Shown here: in pieces, positions 12,369-25,469 of the stretch
Layout: every line of letters starts with the position of its first letter
Position numbering within the stretch: the first letter of the stretch is position 1
Source of the DNA: Clavelina lepadiformis
Lineage: Eukaryota; Chordata; Ascidiacea; Aplousobranchia; Clavelinidae
Reading direction: 5' to 3'
NCBI RefSeq assembly: GCF_947623445.1
Contig: NC_135244.1
Span: 248,001 to 312,000 of the forward strand
DNA: 64,000 nt
The notes under the pieces: generated by a model
What the model was told of the DNA's origin: nothing
Databases searched by the model: none
What the model saw: only the letters and a program-made list of their open reading frames with translations
Translations under genes and position numbers: made by a program

Positions 12369-14555
12369 TCACTTTATATTGCTGAAAAGTTTGTTGGCGA
12401 CCTGAAACAAAATAAGATCAATAGAAATATTAAGAGATCTTTAGATCATCACACACTAGACCTGTCCAAGACAAACTTACACATTTATCTGAGCAATGAA
12501 GGAAGTCGAACAGTTCCTGAGTACAATGCTCCTCTGTCTGTGACCTGCTGCTCACTCGATCCGTGCAGCTGTCAAGTTCCACGCGGTACCCCTTGCAAGC
12601 GCTTGAATTGTTGCACAGTTCCTTCACCTCATCCATAGGGTCCTGCGAGGTGCAAGATGTGTTAACTGGAACTAATTCTTTGCAACACAGGGAAGCAAAA
12701 CCCATTTTTAACACTGAAAGTGCCAGATGCTTCATCCAAGCAAACTGTTATACAGAGCAGCACAAAGCACACCACTAGAGCAATCTGACTGAATAAGCAA
12801 ATTACAAACAGGCACCGACTTAAGAGTTTACAGAGTGGCCATGACCGCTGCTATAGGAGGGCAGCCACCCTGTTGCTTAAAGTAAAATATACCATAGAAC
12901 GACTAAGCAAACCAATTTTGCTACAAACACATCTTGCGTAGCACCAGGTAAATTCTTTCAGTGGGAACCACACCACTAGAACAAGTGGACTGAATACACA
13001 ACCTGTAACTTTTCACTGACAACGAGCTACTTGACAATCAAATGTCATACATGCATGAGTTGATAGAACTTAAAAATGTCAAACTAGTACAGGAAGTATC
13101 AGCACATAGTGGTTTGACCCACATCTGTCACTCAAAAAAGCGGCAAACTCTCTATAATTTGACGCTCAAAGGATTATCTGCTGTCACAACAAAATTGATT
13201 AATCGGATAACCATTTTGTTAAACATTTTTATATGGTTATTCAATAGATGCGTTTAAGAGCTCTGCTCCAAAAAAAGGTTTATCATAAACAGACAACTAT
13301 GACAGACTACTTCTACAAAACTAACAAATTCATAAAAACCATAGCACCTGAGATATGTTCTGTAAATTCCGGCATGCAAGCCTTTTTAAAACAAAACTGT
13401 TAGATCAAAACACGAAAGGTTTGAAATATCTGTTTTTTCCTTTGTTTTAAAATGATCGCTTTGGTATAAACAATGCCGCAGTGGAAACGCAGTTAAAAAA
13501 TTTTCGGTGCAAAAAGCGCCTTTGCTGCTTATGTTTACTACCATGCTAGAAAATCTGCTACAAATTAGGCAGGAAACTAAGTTACTGCGGCAACAAGAAC
13601 ATGACCAGCAAATATTTTTCTTTTGTTCAACAAGATTAAGTGGAATGAAATTAAGTAAATGAATACAACAAACTGAGACAAAAACCTTAAGTGGTAAATA
13701 TGCAGTTAATTGATGTTTTTACTTAATATTAAATAGAATTTGCTTCATGACTTCAGATTTGTAGGCAATGAAGCGATAGCCGAGTAAACAATTTTGTCTT
13801 TATTGCGTTTAATCGGTCTAAATGTGGATAATAGAAAGCTTTGTAAGGTCCATACCACGAGATCCTCCTCCTCCTCCTCTTCTTCATCGTCATCTTCGTC
13901 TTCATTTTCCTCCTAAAAATGGAGTTGATAGACAAATCAAAATAAATATATACACCAGAATAAATTAAATATTAATTTAGGACAGTTTTGTAGAATTTGA
14001 ACCTTGGATCAGCATCAAAACACTGAGCATAATGCTGAGTAAGCAACCAAAATTACAAAATAGAGAAAATAACGTTCTGCAAATCACTTAAGAGTCAACC
14101 ACATTAGGGCATGTCGACATCACAATTCCAACTTGCCTCATGTTTAAAGTAGACGTCCACACAAAATCAGAAGTATATTGTAGGTTAAAAAAGGCTTTAG
14201 TATGTAATTTATACACAGGTAACGTAATAAGCCAGATTGAAAAGTTTGCCAAGGGGGGGGGGGGGGGGATTTATGATATGATTGCGCTTATGAGGGCTGT
14301 TGTTTCTAGGACGAGGTAAAACAATGCTAAATTTTCGGCATAAAACAGCATCATATCATAAACATGACATTCGGCAAGACAAAAATTTCTTGAAAAGCCA
14401 CATGATTCCCAGCACAAAACGCAGAAAATTTACAATTTACGTTTAGCAAGAATAACAGAATGGTGATTCCAATCAACTCTTGGTAAGTTACAAACATTCA
14501 CCTCCTCTTCTTCTGGTTCTTCGGCAAACTGCGCGTTTCTTTCTTCTAGAGTCAT
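12369..14555 (-). CDS. UQCRH: Cytochrome b-c1 complex hinge protein (complex III subunit 6)
   Basis: Four exons read on the minus strand: 14555-14502, 13912-13856, 12642-12481 and a final 12401-12369, coding 101 residues; all junctions are GT/AG and in phase. The protein links cytochrome c1 to cytochrome c in the mitochondrial intermembrane space. It has the family order: short start, a long acidic run (residues about 12-35, almost all Glu/Asp), then DPMDEVKELC, the invariant DRVSSRS segment, ELFDFLH, and the C-terminal VANKLFSNIK encoded by the last 33-bp exon. The cysteines forming the helical-hairpin disulfides of human UQCRH are all present, plus one extra (FLHC). A minus-strand AATAAA reads at 12281-12276. 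The last exon is too short to be found by length, so the frame running past DKC must not be taken as the true C-terminus. Confidence 0.95.
14253..14268. repeat. Poly-G tract (16 G) in UQCRH intron 1
   Basis: Sixteen consecutive G on the plus strand (C on the UQCRH sense strand) inside the first UQCRH intron. Such tracts are length-variable and error-prone in sequencing, so the exact length is unreliable. Confidence 0.9.
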
Positions 14556-15705
14556 TTTCGAGTATTACTTCTCAAAACCTACACAGCCAACAGCAACTTA
14601 ACGAACTGGCAGATCACTGAAAAGTCGTCTCTCAAGGTCGAAGGTCGTCTGCGTTGGCTTGGATGAGAGAAGTAACAATTTGACAAATGACATGAGGTAA
14701 CATGGAAGGGGGAAATTTATCTGAAGTTTTATTTTTACAATAAAAAAAAATATTTATAATTTTAAATAAAATTTTTGTATTTATTTGATAAAAACTCAGA
14801 GTTTTCATCTTAAATTTTACCTTCTTTTTACAATGTCTATGGTTCAAGAAGTTATGCAACAAAAACACTTTTCGATAAATTCCCCAAAATGGAACCAGAC
14901 GAAGGTTGACGTTTTGCTGTTTATTTTAGTGCATGGATGAAAGCGCTTGGGATATAGGCCTAGTTTTAATTTACATTTACAACCAATTTTTCGTTTTTAA
15001 GAGTGAAGAGCAGTTTTGCTAATTTAATTTAGTGTTTTTTTGTTTAGACCAGGCCTAGTCAGACCTGGACAGCCGACTGGAAAGTAAAGATGCCAGTTTT
15101 CAACCAAAAAAGTTCTAAGTTGAAATTAGCACACCCTTAAATTCACTGACTAGCGTAATTCCCGTTTACGGTATTCGCGTTTTCCTACTTTGGTAAGCGG
15201 CGGCCGGTAACAGAAGTGTTTACTTCACCAGCCACCATTTATTAAAATAAGAAATACCGAGGTAGCATTTTTCAAATTTGGTAACTGGCTTCCTGTGATA
15301 TAGACGTTGCTTTTTTACTTTTTTCAAACGTGGATGTGTATAATCACCATTGTCACTTCACAATTTGGTTCTTGTTGTATGAGTGTGAACTTTCAACTTT
15401 TTTATTTTCTTGTTTCAGAAATTACAACTTGATTAATTGTCTACACTGGTAATTTACAATTTTTTTAATTTATTATATGATTTATATAATTTGTATTTAA
15501 GTCAAAGCTGACCTTTGCTCTTTTTAAAGTATTGTTTAGAAACAATTGTTTTTGGGTTTTAGCAGAACTGGTTATTATACATAGGGAATCTGTATAGTAC
15601 AACCTCAATTCATTGTTGTTTGAATGAAAATTTAATTTCATTTTTCAATTTTATGCAGGAATTTAAAGATTTTTAGAAGTTAATTTATTTAATTGATCAA
15701 GTAAA
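14556..15705. other. Divergent intergenic region between UQCRH and GCDH
   Basis: The two genes point away from each other, so the 1.15 kb between their start codons must hold both promoters unless 5' exons extend further. Both encode mitochondrial proteins, which would fit a shared bidirectional promoter (inference). The middle part (about 15060-15260) contains fragments similar to the inverted sequence at about 545-660, such as ACTGACTAG, CCGTTTAC and GGTAACTGGC, suggesting an old dispersed repeat. Confidence 0.4.
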
Positions 15706-18031
15706 ATGAATATTGTGAAAATATCACGTGTGATTCACCCCAGAATAAACTCCTACACCGCTTGCAAGAATGCATTGTGTACCCCTAGTAAGTTTCTGAT
15801 GCAAATTACCAAACTTTTTACGTATATTTCACATATATCTGAGTTAACTAAATGCTTGAGCACAAGAGCAATCTTTAACAATCACTACAGCAGGTGCCAG
15901 GGCGACTTCACACTCAGTAAAAAGATCAATTGCAGGATCGGTGCAGTGCAGCACAATTGAAAACTGACACATGCTGCATGAGTGAAGTGCTTTTCTTAGG
16001 TCCGCACAGTGAAATACTAAGACTGCATCCAGTCCAAGGCTAAATATTCAGATACCGAGTTTGAATTGCTCTTGCGCGTATTTGCTTCTATCGTGTACAT
16101 CAGCAAAGAAAAGTTGCGATGAAATAAATTTTGACTCAGGGCCCCACCTCACCTCTCATCTCAAAGCAGCATCGAGTGAGAAGTTTGAGTGGGAGGATGC
16201 ACTCAACTTGGAGAGCCAACTGACTCCCGATGAAATCCTCATCCGTGATCAGTTCCAGGATTATTGCCAAGAAAAGCTGATGCCCCGCATCACAATGGCC
16301 AACAGGAATGAAGGTAACAATCGCATTTGTGAGGTGATAATCATGAAATGTGCTCATACTGATGAGTAGCTTAGTGTTTGACAGAGACATCTTATATGAG
16401 ATGGGTGAACTTGGTGTCCTCGGAGCAACAATCAGCGGATATGGTTGCGCCGGAGCTTCTTATGTGGCTTATGGCTTGCTGGCAAGGTGACAGCTTGTCT
16501 GGTTATGAAGCATTGTTACATCATTATTGTCTTATGCTATGATGTCATACAGGGAGTGTGAGAGAGTGGACAGTGCGTACCGATCGTGCATGAGCGTCCA
16601 GTCGTCCTTGGTCATGCATCCCATCAACACGTACGGGACAACAGAGCAAAAAGAAAACTTTCTGCCAAAGCTAGGTCAGTGGTAACAAGCATAGCCACAG
16701 CGCAAACTCTTAACTTGAGTTTTAAGTGACTCGACTGACTCGGGACAAGGTCAGGGTGACTCGAGCTCCATTTGAACTTAAATTTATTCAGATTTGATGT
16801 AATGAGATTTCTCTGTGCTAGAAATACAATGTCGTATGTCAAATATGTCGAGTGCCATTATGAATAATTTTCAACGCAAATATTTCCAGTCCTATTATTT
16901 CAGTGATGATGTCGTAACAGATGTTATAATATGTCCATTGTTCCAGCTCGTGGAGAGTTGGTCGGAGCATTTGGTCTTACCGAGCCGAACCACGGGAGCG
17001 ACCCCGGTGGTATGGAAACCCGCGCAGTTTACGACAAAACATCAAACTCATACGTCTTGAATGGGGCGAAATCCTGGTTTGTGGAAACAAACTTTGATGA
17101 AGAATTAACAACCTGGGTGGAATAAAATATTAGTTTGTGGTTTCACATTTTAAGGATCACAAATTCGCCGATAGCTGATGTGTTCGTCGTGTGGGCGAAA
17201 TGCGCCAAGGAGGGTGAAGGCAGAGAAACCATCCGGGGATTTGTACTTGAGAAGGGGACGGCCGGCTTGAGTGCGCCAAAAATCGAAGGAAAATTCTCGC
17301 TCCGGGCTTCAATCACGGGCCAGATAGTGATGGAAGATGTCCGTGTCCCGGCATCAAGCATGTTCCCTGACATAGAAGGGCTCAAGGTGAGATGGACCCA
17401 ATCTTTGTTGTTTGCTTTTTTATGATATCTTCATCCCTGCAGGGACCATTCGGTTGCCTCAACAGCGCAAGGTACGGCATAGGATGGGGTGCGCTAGGTG
17501 CTGCAGAGTTCTGTCTTGCCACTGCTAGGCAATACTCGCTCGACCGGATTCAATTTGAGAAACCGCTGGCCAGGAACCAGCTGATACAGAAGAAGTTTGC
17601 TGACGCGTTGACCGAGATATCTACCGGGCTGCAGGCTTGCCTCAGGGTGGGGAGACTCATCGACGATGGGAGGTGCGTCGAGATTAAATCGTCATTTTTC
17701 ACTTCAAATCAACGCTAAACTGCCGCGATCTGCAGATCTTCCCCTGAAATGATTTCGCTGATAAAGAGAAATTCGTGCGGGAAAGCTCTCGATGTCGCGC
17801 GGAATATGAGAGACGTGTTGGGGGGGAACGGGATATGCGACGAGTACCACGTCATCCGCCACGTCATGAACTTGGAAGCGGTCAACACTTACGAAGGTTT
17901 CTTTCTGTCATATGTTACGTCATAATCCTATGCTGATGAGTGAAAACGAGTTGATTATTGCAGGCACCCACGATGTCCACGCGCTTATACTCGGTCGCGC
18001 CATCACCGGCCTCCAGGCCTTCACCCATTGA
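15706..18031 (+). CDS. GCDH: Glutaryl-CoA dehydrogenase, mitochondrial
   Basis: Nine exons: 15706-15787, 16104-16313, 16375-16486, 16553-16674, 16947-17076, 17155-17386, 17443-17672, 17736-17896 and 17964-18031, coding 448 residues (human 438). The FAD enzyme oxidises and decarboxylates glutaryl-CoA to crotonyl-CoA in lysine and tryptophan breakdown in the mitochondrial matrix and passes electrons to ETF. Diagnostic segments follow the human protein closely: [63 protein letters not shown] and [12 protein letters not shown]. The catalytic base is the Glu in TYEGTHD, residue 426. Exon 1 gives a basic presequence free of acidic residues; its donor A|GTAAGTTT and the acceptor at 16103 restore the frame exactly, which supports this start over the later ATG at 16061. 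The downstream exons are certain; exon 1 is slightly less so. Confidence 0.95.
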
Positions 18032-18396
18032 TCAATCCTCAAATTTCTCGTCATTCCCTGCACTGTGAAGATCATCTTGAAAGCATGGACCGTCCTCTCA
18101 TCCAGTATATTACACAAGCAATTGTTCCTCGACATTTCCCTTCTAAAATATTTTTCGTTGTTTCTTCTCAAACAAAACTTAACTAATCTATAATTTATCT
18201 CAGCCAGTGCCGATAGACTCTTGACAAATAAGACAAAACGCTTTTTTTAAGTTTAGAATGGACACCAGCCTGTTATACGTCATGAAGACGATGTAAAAAC
18301 GTAATACGTCGTTTATGCGGCGTCACTATGACAACGTTTGACTGAATCAAACCCTGGCAAGAATTAGATTCTGTGAGTTGTTGCGTCATACTAATT

Positions 18397-18582
18397 CAGA
18401 GGTTCTCAATCGGGGTGCCATTTACGTTTCGCAAGTTATTGCGCAATAACCACTACTCCAGCAAAACGGTTGCGAAAATTATTTTTATTTAATGCAGAAA
18501 GTTTTTGGTTTGACTGTGGGTGCTGCCAAATCTTTTGGTTGTTTGCAGGGTGCCTTGAGCCTAAAAAGGTTGAGAACCACTG
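18397..18582. mobile_element. hAT-type MITE, 186 bp
   Basis: Terminal inverted repeats CAGAGGTTCTCAA (left) and the complement of CAGTGGTTCTCAA (right), one mismatch apart. The flanks tactaatt and cacttatt form an 8-bp duplication with two mismatches. CAGTGGTTCTCAA ends are typical of hAT non-autonomous elements. Two TSD mismatches and one terminal mismatch point to an older insertion than the copies at 30129 and 51126. Confidence 0.8.
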
Positions 18583-20021
18583 CACTTATTAGTAGAAAAG
18601 AATTTGCCAAAAAACGATATTTTGACGATAGTTAACGCTGTGTAGCATAAAATGAAATCCCACTTCCGCCATATTGCTTGGGATGAAATCTAAACTGATA
18701 CAAACATAAAAGCAGATGAGAAAATTCTTCAGAAAGTTGTCTAAAGGCACTCTGAGTACGGTGTTGGGTGTTGTAAGTAGCGGATTTGGGTGGCCATGTT
18801 AATCTACCATCTTATAGCGCAATTATATTATTGCTATGTTGCTTGTTTTAAGCCCTTGGTCGTCGCCACTTTTCCTGCTCGTTAATTGTTTGTGAGCACG
18901 TGTTCTTATTGTGCTATAACTACAGCGGTTAACATCGTAACTGTTGCTCTGCACAGTTAATGGCGAAAAATAAACGATAGGATTTGGGCAGAATCAGTCA
19001 GTGGCAAAATTTGAAAAATAAAACTCTGTGCGTCAGGACGCTGCATCGGTTGAATGGTAGAAGCCATTGTGAGGTTCTGGTTGTTTATTGCGTCAGCAGC
19101 TTTGTAGCGAATTACAACAAAGACGCGTGTGTCGTGGAAATTTTAGTGAAGTTGATCAGTTTCCGGACAACGCCGGGCCTTGATGTTTTATCTCATCAAA
19201 GCAAATCCATGAACATATTATACTGTTACACGCATATTAAATGTGTGATGAGGACATCTTGAAACCGATTCAACTTATTTTGTATTTAAAGCGTATGCGT
19301 GTTGGTACAAATGTTTATTATCAGCCTACGTTTGTTGAAACGTAAAAGTTGTGTAAAACTTTTCTCTTCTATCCGCAGGATATTTGTGTATTTAGGAGCG
19401 CGAAATTCAAACTCGCATCAAGACGTTGAAGTTTCCATAGGTTTATAATGACTCGCTTGGTGACGCTATCGCAATTTTTCTTTCGTAAAAAACCCAATAG
19501 GTTCAATACCGAATCCACTTCGGTAAATTGATGTTTCAAGCAGAATCGCATAAAGTTATCCGGTTCCAACTCACCACGTGATAGAAATACGTCAATTGAA
19601 ATTGTCTTAAACCTCTTGCTTAACATGCCCGTGCGACTGCAGCCTACTGAGTAGTTAGACCTATACGCTTACAATATATGCTTTTAAGCTTATGAAGGAT
19701 TTCTGACGGTCGTGTACGACACCGACCTCCGCCGAGTATTTGTAAAAATTAAACAAGTAACTCACATTGCAGGTCTATAAACACTTTATAAGGTATTGAC
19801 GATGCCGCAGTCGGAACCGAAAAAGTTTCGCTGCACCTGCCACGAATACCGACAAAGCACTTCAAGGATTTCATCAGCTGTGCGCCCGATGATGTGGAAA
19901 TGCTACAGTGATGGTTTTAAACCTGTCTATGTACGCTCGTAAACGAAATAACGAAGCATGAAATCCGGCTGAGATTAAGCACTGGTAAGAACTGAAAAGC
20001 AACTTGGTTGTTAGCAAGTAA
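18583..20021. other. Intergenic region downstream of GCDH
   Basis: Apart from the MITE ending at 18582 I see nothing assignable. A 92-codon plus-strand frame (18984-19262) and an 85-codon minus-strand frame (19626-19369) show no recognisable domain and have no convincing splice neighbours. Confidence 0.35.
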
Positions 20022-22915
20022 CGTTGTGACGGTTACGTCACGAGTAATGAGTTGTTTTGTAAATGCTGAAATTTTATTTTGGGATCTTGCAATTCAGTTG
20101 TTGGTCAGACTTGAATTTTCTTTAATGACGTTCAGATAAACTACCTCGCTTGAACTGATGTACCATATACTGTATATACCGATGTAATGTTTACAATCTT
20201 TCCTTTTCCTTTTGGTAAAATCTACAGTCCATTTTAATTTATATTTACATTTTCTCCACGAAAGCTTTTGCAGATATCAGATGTAATGTTTGCAATCTTT
20301 CCTTTTACCCTTTTACGTGATCGATTTCACTGGTTACTACTTGATACCAAGCGCAATGTAACATTCAGTAAGTTTTGCCCGAAGGTGAAAGCCTTCGTGT
20401 CTGATAATTAATAAATAAAATGGGACTTTATAATTTAGCAATTTGTATACACAGAATTAAGCAACTAGTCACGCCGTTTGAGAAATGAGAACTCATATCA
20501 TCGAAGTAGAAGCAAAACAAGCTATCAATCATCAATCGTCCTCGCTCATATTGTAACAATAGCCGCCAATGTACGCGGTCATTATGACAGATGTGTTTGT
20601 TGTGTAATACGTCACACAAGTAACACAGCAACGAACTTTAAATTGTCATAAACTCATAACGTATCGTTGCAAACGGCAACTCATTTTCTACAATTAGATT
20701 GCAGACGACGAGCATTGCTTGTTTCTGCTATAAAATTGACGTCAGACTTAGACAAAACATTTTATTACTTAAAATGATACTCTTGCTTCGTAAGTTTACC
20801 TTAATGCAATGCTTTCTCTTTATTCCAGATGACGTAACGCTTCATGGTTTGATGACGTTGCTTCGGTCAATTACGTAACTTGTTTTATGAAGAAGCGTCA
20901 GAGAAATTAACCAAGAAAAATAACTCACCAGTTTAACCGAACTTGATGTTTCTATGGCATTGTACCGGCAACTTTCGATGCCGACTTACGAAGACGACTT
21001 AGAGAAACAATAATCTATTTGGGGAAAACAATTAATGCGCAACTTAAAAAAGATAAACCGGCGATAAGCTTATTTAGTTGATCCCTATCGGCTAAACTGC
21101 AAAGTGCATTGTACTTACGGCTTAATTACACCGCTTCCAGTGTGCAATTCATATTTGCAGTATTTAGTTATTGGTTTCTTTATTGTCGGCCAACCTGTAC
21201 ATATGTAACCGTCTTCCACTTCAGATGGTGGAGTTGTTGAGGTCAAGAAAAGGACAAGTTGAGTGTAATAGCAGGTAACCTTTAACCTTTAGTTAAATGA
21301 ACTTGACGATTGTTATGCTAAATGTAATCTTTCTAACTAGTATTAACTGAGACGTTTTTTAAACTGAGAATATCTTCTTGTTAATCTAGAAATATAAAAT
21401 TTGCACCAATTCATATTTCTATTAATAATTGTCCGCTTTAAGTTGGCTGATGTCGGGAGTTTTCTAGGCTGAGTTAGGTCCTTTCTGAGAATGGGTAGAC
21501 AGATGCGAGTCTTAACTTAATAAGAGAAATAATCATCTCAATATATAATTAAAGTAAACTTTAAAAAACCAAACACATCGCAGTGATGCATCGCACTTTC
21601 TCAACCAAATTCCTGTTACGTTAATCACGTGACTTTCAGCCTACCAGCATAATTTATAAAATCTTCAAATAAAATAAAAAAATTTACCTTGGAAAATAGA
21701 AAACCGGCAAAATATTTGGTAAAATATTTGACTGAGTGGACAAACATGCACAATTGCAAAACCGGCATCGTTTATGTCAATGAAAAACGTTTTACATGAA
21801 TTGCCAAGCATACAAGTCTACTTGGACAATCAAGTAAGTTAGATGATTCGCTGAAGTGGGTGATGCAATACAGCAGGGTTTCAACTTTCTTTCTTTTAAT
21901 TTGGGAATTGCTCAAACGCATTAAGTATGATAGGCTACAGCCAAATTCACAATGACCTAAAATTTTGGATTACCACCGCACTGATGACGAAAATAAAATG
22001 ATTGATTTTATTCTTTTCGCAGCAACAGGAAAAATTTTATCTGGTCATCATGACTCATCATGACCACTACAACTCTTACAAAGTCGTGATTGCATAAAAA
22101 GCAAATCGAGCAATACCAAAGAAAAAGACTGCTGTGATAAAGCTGTGATACTGCGCGCAAATGTAAATAGGAGCTTCTTCCCGGGGAGGAAATCCCTTCC
22201 AAATGAAGAGCCCAGGTTTGGTGAAATCCGCTCGTATCGAAGGATCTCGGCGTGGATCCAGTAATCTGTGATAATAAGGCGATATTATAATATACAGATC
22301 GAACACAGTGTGGAACTCTTGTTTTCGAATATCTGCTTTACGAAACGTGACGTTAATGATAGTATGACAAATTTTAGTTCGTTTGTGCATTACTTGTGTT
22401 AAGTATTACACAACAAACTCATCTGTCATAATGACCGCGTACACTGGCGATAATTGTTACAATATGAGCGAGGACGATAGATGGTTGATAACTTGTTTTG
22501 TTTCTGCTTCGATGATATGAGTTCTCATTTCTCAAACGGCGTGACTATACTGTTAGTAGCTTAAATTCTGTCTATGCATATTACTAAATGATGAAGTTCC
22601 TGTTTTATTTGTTATCAGACACGAAGGCTTTCACCTTCGGGCAAAGCTTACTGAATGTTACATTGTGCTGTAGTAACTACTAACCAGTGAAATCGATAAC
22701 GTAAAAAGGTAAAGGTAAAGGGAAGATTGCAAACATTACATTGGTATTTATATGTAACACACCAGTTCAATCGAGGAAATTATCTGAACGTCATTAAGGA
22801 GAATTTAAGTTTGGTCAACAACTGAATTGCAAGATCCCAAAATAAAATTCAAGCATTTCGAAAACAACTCGTGACTCGTGACGTAATCGCCACAATAGAT
22901 AACATTACGTGCCGA
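20022..22915. mobile_element. Composite element with long inverted arms, copy 1
   Basis: The segment from about 20022 to 20665 reappears as its reverse complement at about 22345-22915. Paired landmarks are TTATTTTGGGATCTTGCAAT near 20072, CCGAAGGTGAAAGCC near 20381, and the CGCCGTTTGAGAAATGAGAA segment near 20472. The outer ends share TTACGTCACGAGT. The roughly 1.7 kb between the arms encodes no transposase that I can recognise. I could not fix a target duplication with confidence. The same arms recur at 31625-33543 around a different interior, so this is a mobile foldback-type or long-TIR family (class unassigned). The left arm carries an insertion-like stretch absent from the other copies at about 20175-20285, bracketed by a repeated GATGTAATGTTT motif. 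Confidence 0.75.
22076..22265 (-). CDS. Candidate terminal exon of an unidentified small membrane protein
   Basis: On the minus strand, ATTATCACAG at 22275-22266 is a plausible acceptor. The frame that follows codes about 62 residues and ends in TAA at 22076. It begins LLDPRRDPSIRADF, continues KPGLFIWKGFPPREEAP, then has a hydrophobic stretch with FITAVFFFGIARFAFYA as a probable membrane span, and ends AITTL. A minus-strand AATAAA reads at 22012-22007, 64 bp beyond the stop, as expected for a genuine 3' end. I do not recognise the family; the size and layout recall small mitochondrial inner-membrane subunits, but that is only a guess. The 5' exon or exons were not found, and they would have to lie in or beyond the right inverted arm of the surrounding element. 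Confidence 0.4.
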
Positions 22916-25469
22916 TGACTTCCTGTTTTCCGTTTAAAATCATGACATAGATGTCATGCCTGCCTATCCCGCGTAAGTTATTCACAGTTGTTCAATGCAT
23001 TCAGTCTACTAAGATCATCGCTGTAACATAGACGTATTTATGCTGTTGCTGTGCCAATGTTTTGTCAAAATGTAATTGTTTAAAGAAATTTCAATATAAT
23101 CAGTATACTGTATACAGTTGTCATTCCTGTGCAACCATTGTTGAATTTAATTTGAAGAAGTTCAGAGTGAAGATAGACCACTTTGTTGTCATCTTCACAA
23201 GACAATAAGCCGTTAAGGTGAACAATTAAATCTGAGGGTGAGAAAAGCAGACAACGACCTCATGAGACTCATATATCATCACCCGCAATAATCATTTTAA
23301 CAAGTAATTATTGTAGCGAAGTGGGTCAACCTTTCAATTTCAGGTGCCATATACCCACTTTTCGTTACATGTCTTTCTTCGCTGCTTTACCCTTGAAGCT
23401 TTGTCGATTTTTTTGTTCGTTGTTGATTCATAGAGTTGTGATTTCTTCCTGCTATAATAGTTATCGTTATACTCTTTGCTTCCTTCCAGAAATAATGATA
23501 AAATACCAACAACACGAGTTTTCAAACACAAGCTGTCCTCCAACTGAAAATGTTTTCTTCACATTTAAAAATCTTAACTCTCATTCAGTTTATTAACAAC
23601 CCGTTCCTGGAAGCTGAAAGGTGACATGACGCAAGGTCGACTGAGTTCCTTCTGAACAAGTTTGAAGTTCTTCTAGTCTGGTTCGCATGTTTTAATTAAG
23701 GCAGTTGTGGATAGCAAGGTCAGAAAACATGAATTTACAGAAAATGAGAAATTATGTAATATTCATTCTAAACGCGGCATTGATTGCCAAAACCTAATGT
23801 ACATGTGCAATTAAGTCGAAGACTGCAGAGTATGATAAGAGCACACCCGAGATTACTTAGATTTTAAAAAAGTTTTAATTACTGAAAAAAAATTGTCGAA
23901 ACGATGCAGTTTAAAATTGTTATGCAGGATGAAATTCTGTATGTGATAGCCTAGAATAAATTTTTCTTGTTGGATGTTGAGTATAACTTGTTTTGTTTGG
24001 GTTTGAACCAGCGGCATAACATGTTTTTTGTACACTGGCTTCCCGTCCTTATTAAAACAATTGTTTTCTTCGCCACGAATTCTTATTTTAATGGAACTGA
24101 TTTGAATGTCGTTGGCTTCGCCTTATATGTGCCACCCAGACTCGGACTGATGAGTATGGCAGTTTTTGCTGAGATCTGGGTGTGCAAAGGCAGCAGCTGG
24201 TGTGCACTGCGACTCGTGGTCCAAGGTTGCCCGACGTTTTTGCAGGCAAGGTGTCGTCCTAGATGATAGAAATTGGGGCAAGAATGAGTGTTTTCACAGA
24301 AACAGGATTCCGCTCCCTAGGATGGAGTTTCTTCGCTGCGGTTTTCTTTAACCATCCACTTGTTGTGCACTTAACATAATTATTGTAATTTCAATCGAAC
24401 CATATCACTTAAAATAATAATTTTGGCTGTTAAAAGAGTAAGCTAGCCAATATGCAAAAATACCCAGTAAGTGAAATTTTACCAAAAATATTTAATCAAG
24501 TTTTTAGTTTGTATATTTTTAAATTAACAACAGTGTGCAACATTTTAAAACCCTTTTCTGTTAACATTCCAAGTTTCGGATTTCTACAAATTATCCTTCT
24601 CTTTCATCAAGACAAACACATCATACAGAACTCAAAAATAGCTAAATTTCTTACTGAGGCAAGAAATTGGTCCCTGCACAAATATTTTAATTTTTCGCAA
24701 ATAATAGGTGCTAGAGAGTTCTTTTTTCACACACTTGCGCAACAGTTCCTCCTCTAACTCTCTTTAAATTTTCGTGGGTCTCTTTCATCTTTTATCATTT
24801 AAGTTTAAGGTTATGGTTTCTATTCGAGATGTAGATAACGTACTATACGTCAATATATACTATACGTTTATTTTCGAAAAATGCCTGTTTTAATGGAAAA
24901 AGGGCTTTAAGCTTAGTGAATATTTGATGTCTATTTAAGTAAAATTAACCAATCAGAAAACAGTAAAACTAGCTTGAATAAGTGTGAAATTCATGTTTTT
25001 CGCATTCGCACACCGGCACAAAAATTGTTGGTGCAATTTTGCTTCCGCTTGAAAGATATTGATTAAAATTTGCAGTTTTAAAGTATAATATAGCTAGAAT
25101 AATAGTCACAAATTTCAAAGCAATTTGATTTGTGCAAGTATTAAGCTGTTAGCAAGGTGGAGCAGTGTTTATGCCCAACCGATGTATTGTCGACGATGGT
25201 ACTGACACATTATAGCCGTCGATAGCAACGTGGTAGATAAATAATTGTCACTTGACCGTTTGTAACCTATTCAACTACTTCTTAAAGTGGTTTAGTTTCA
25301 TTTTGACGTTTTAGTAGTCAACTTGCTAGATGAGCATAACCATGTTGTTAATCCATGTCATGAAATGTTTATCTTGAGACGTGTTGTTCCCTGCGTTTAT
25401 GTTAAAGCTGAAATATGCAATTGATCATGTTTCTTATTTGATTTGCCAGTCTAGGTTGTTCGTTATAAG
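22916..25469. other. Intergenic region upstream of the UQCRB-like gene
   Basis: No gene recognised. A patch at 24110-24345 is clearly more GC-rich than its surroundings and is open on the plus strand, but the translation matches nothing I know. Just before the UQCRB-like ATG, ATTTGCCAG at 25441-25449 is a plausible 5'UTR or spliced-leader acceptor. Confidence 0.35.

Noticed and set aside
12300-12778. Plus-strand frames of 112 and 71 codons
   Set aside because: They overlap UQCRH exon 3 in antisense and show no domain.
16061-16103. ATG at 16061 as the GCDH start
   Set aside because: The upstream exon 15706-15787 has an excellent donor, the acceptor at 16103 fits its phase, and the joined product has a better mitochondrial presequence.
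18984-19262. 92-codon plus-strand frame
   Set aside because: No domain, no neighbouring exons and no codon bias that I can see.
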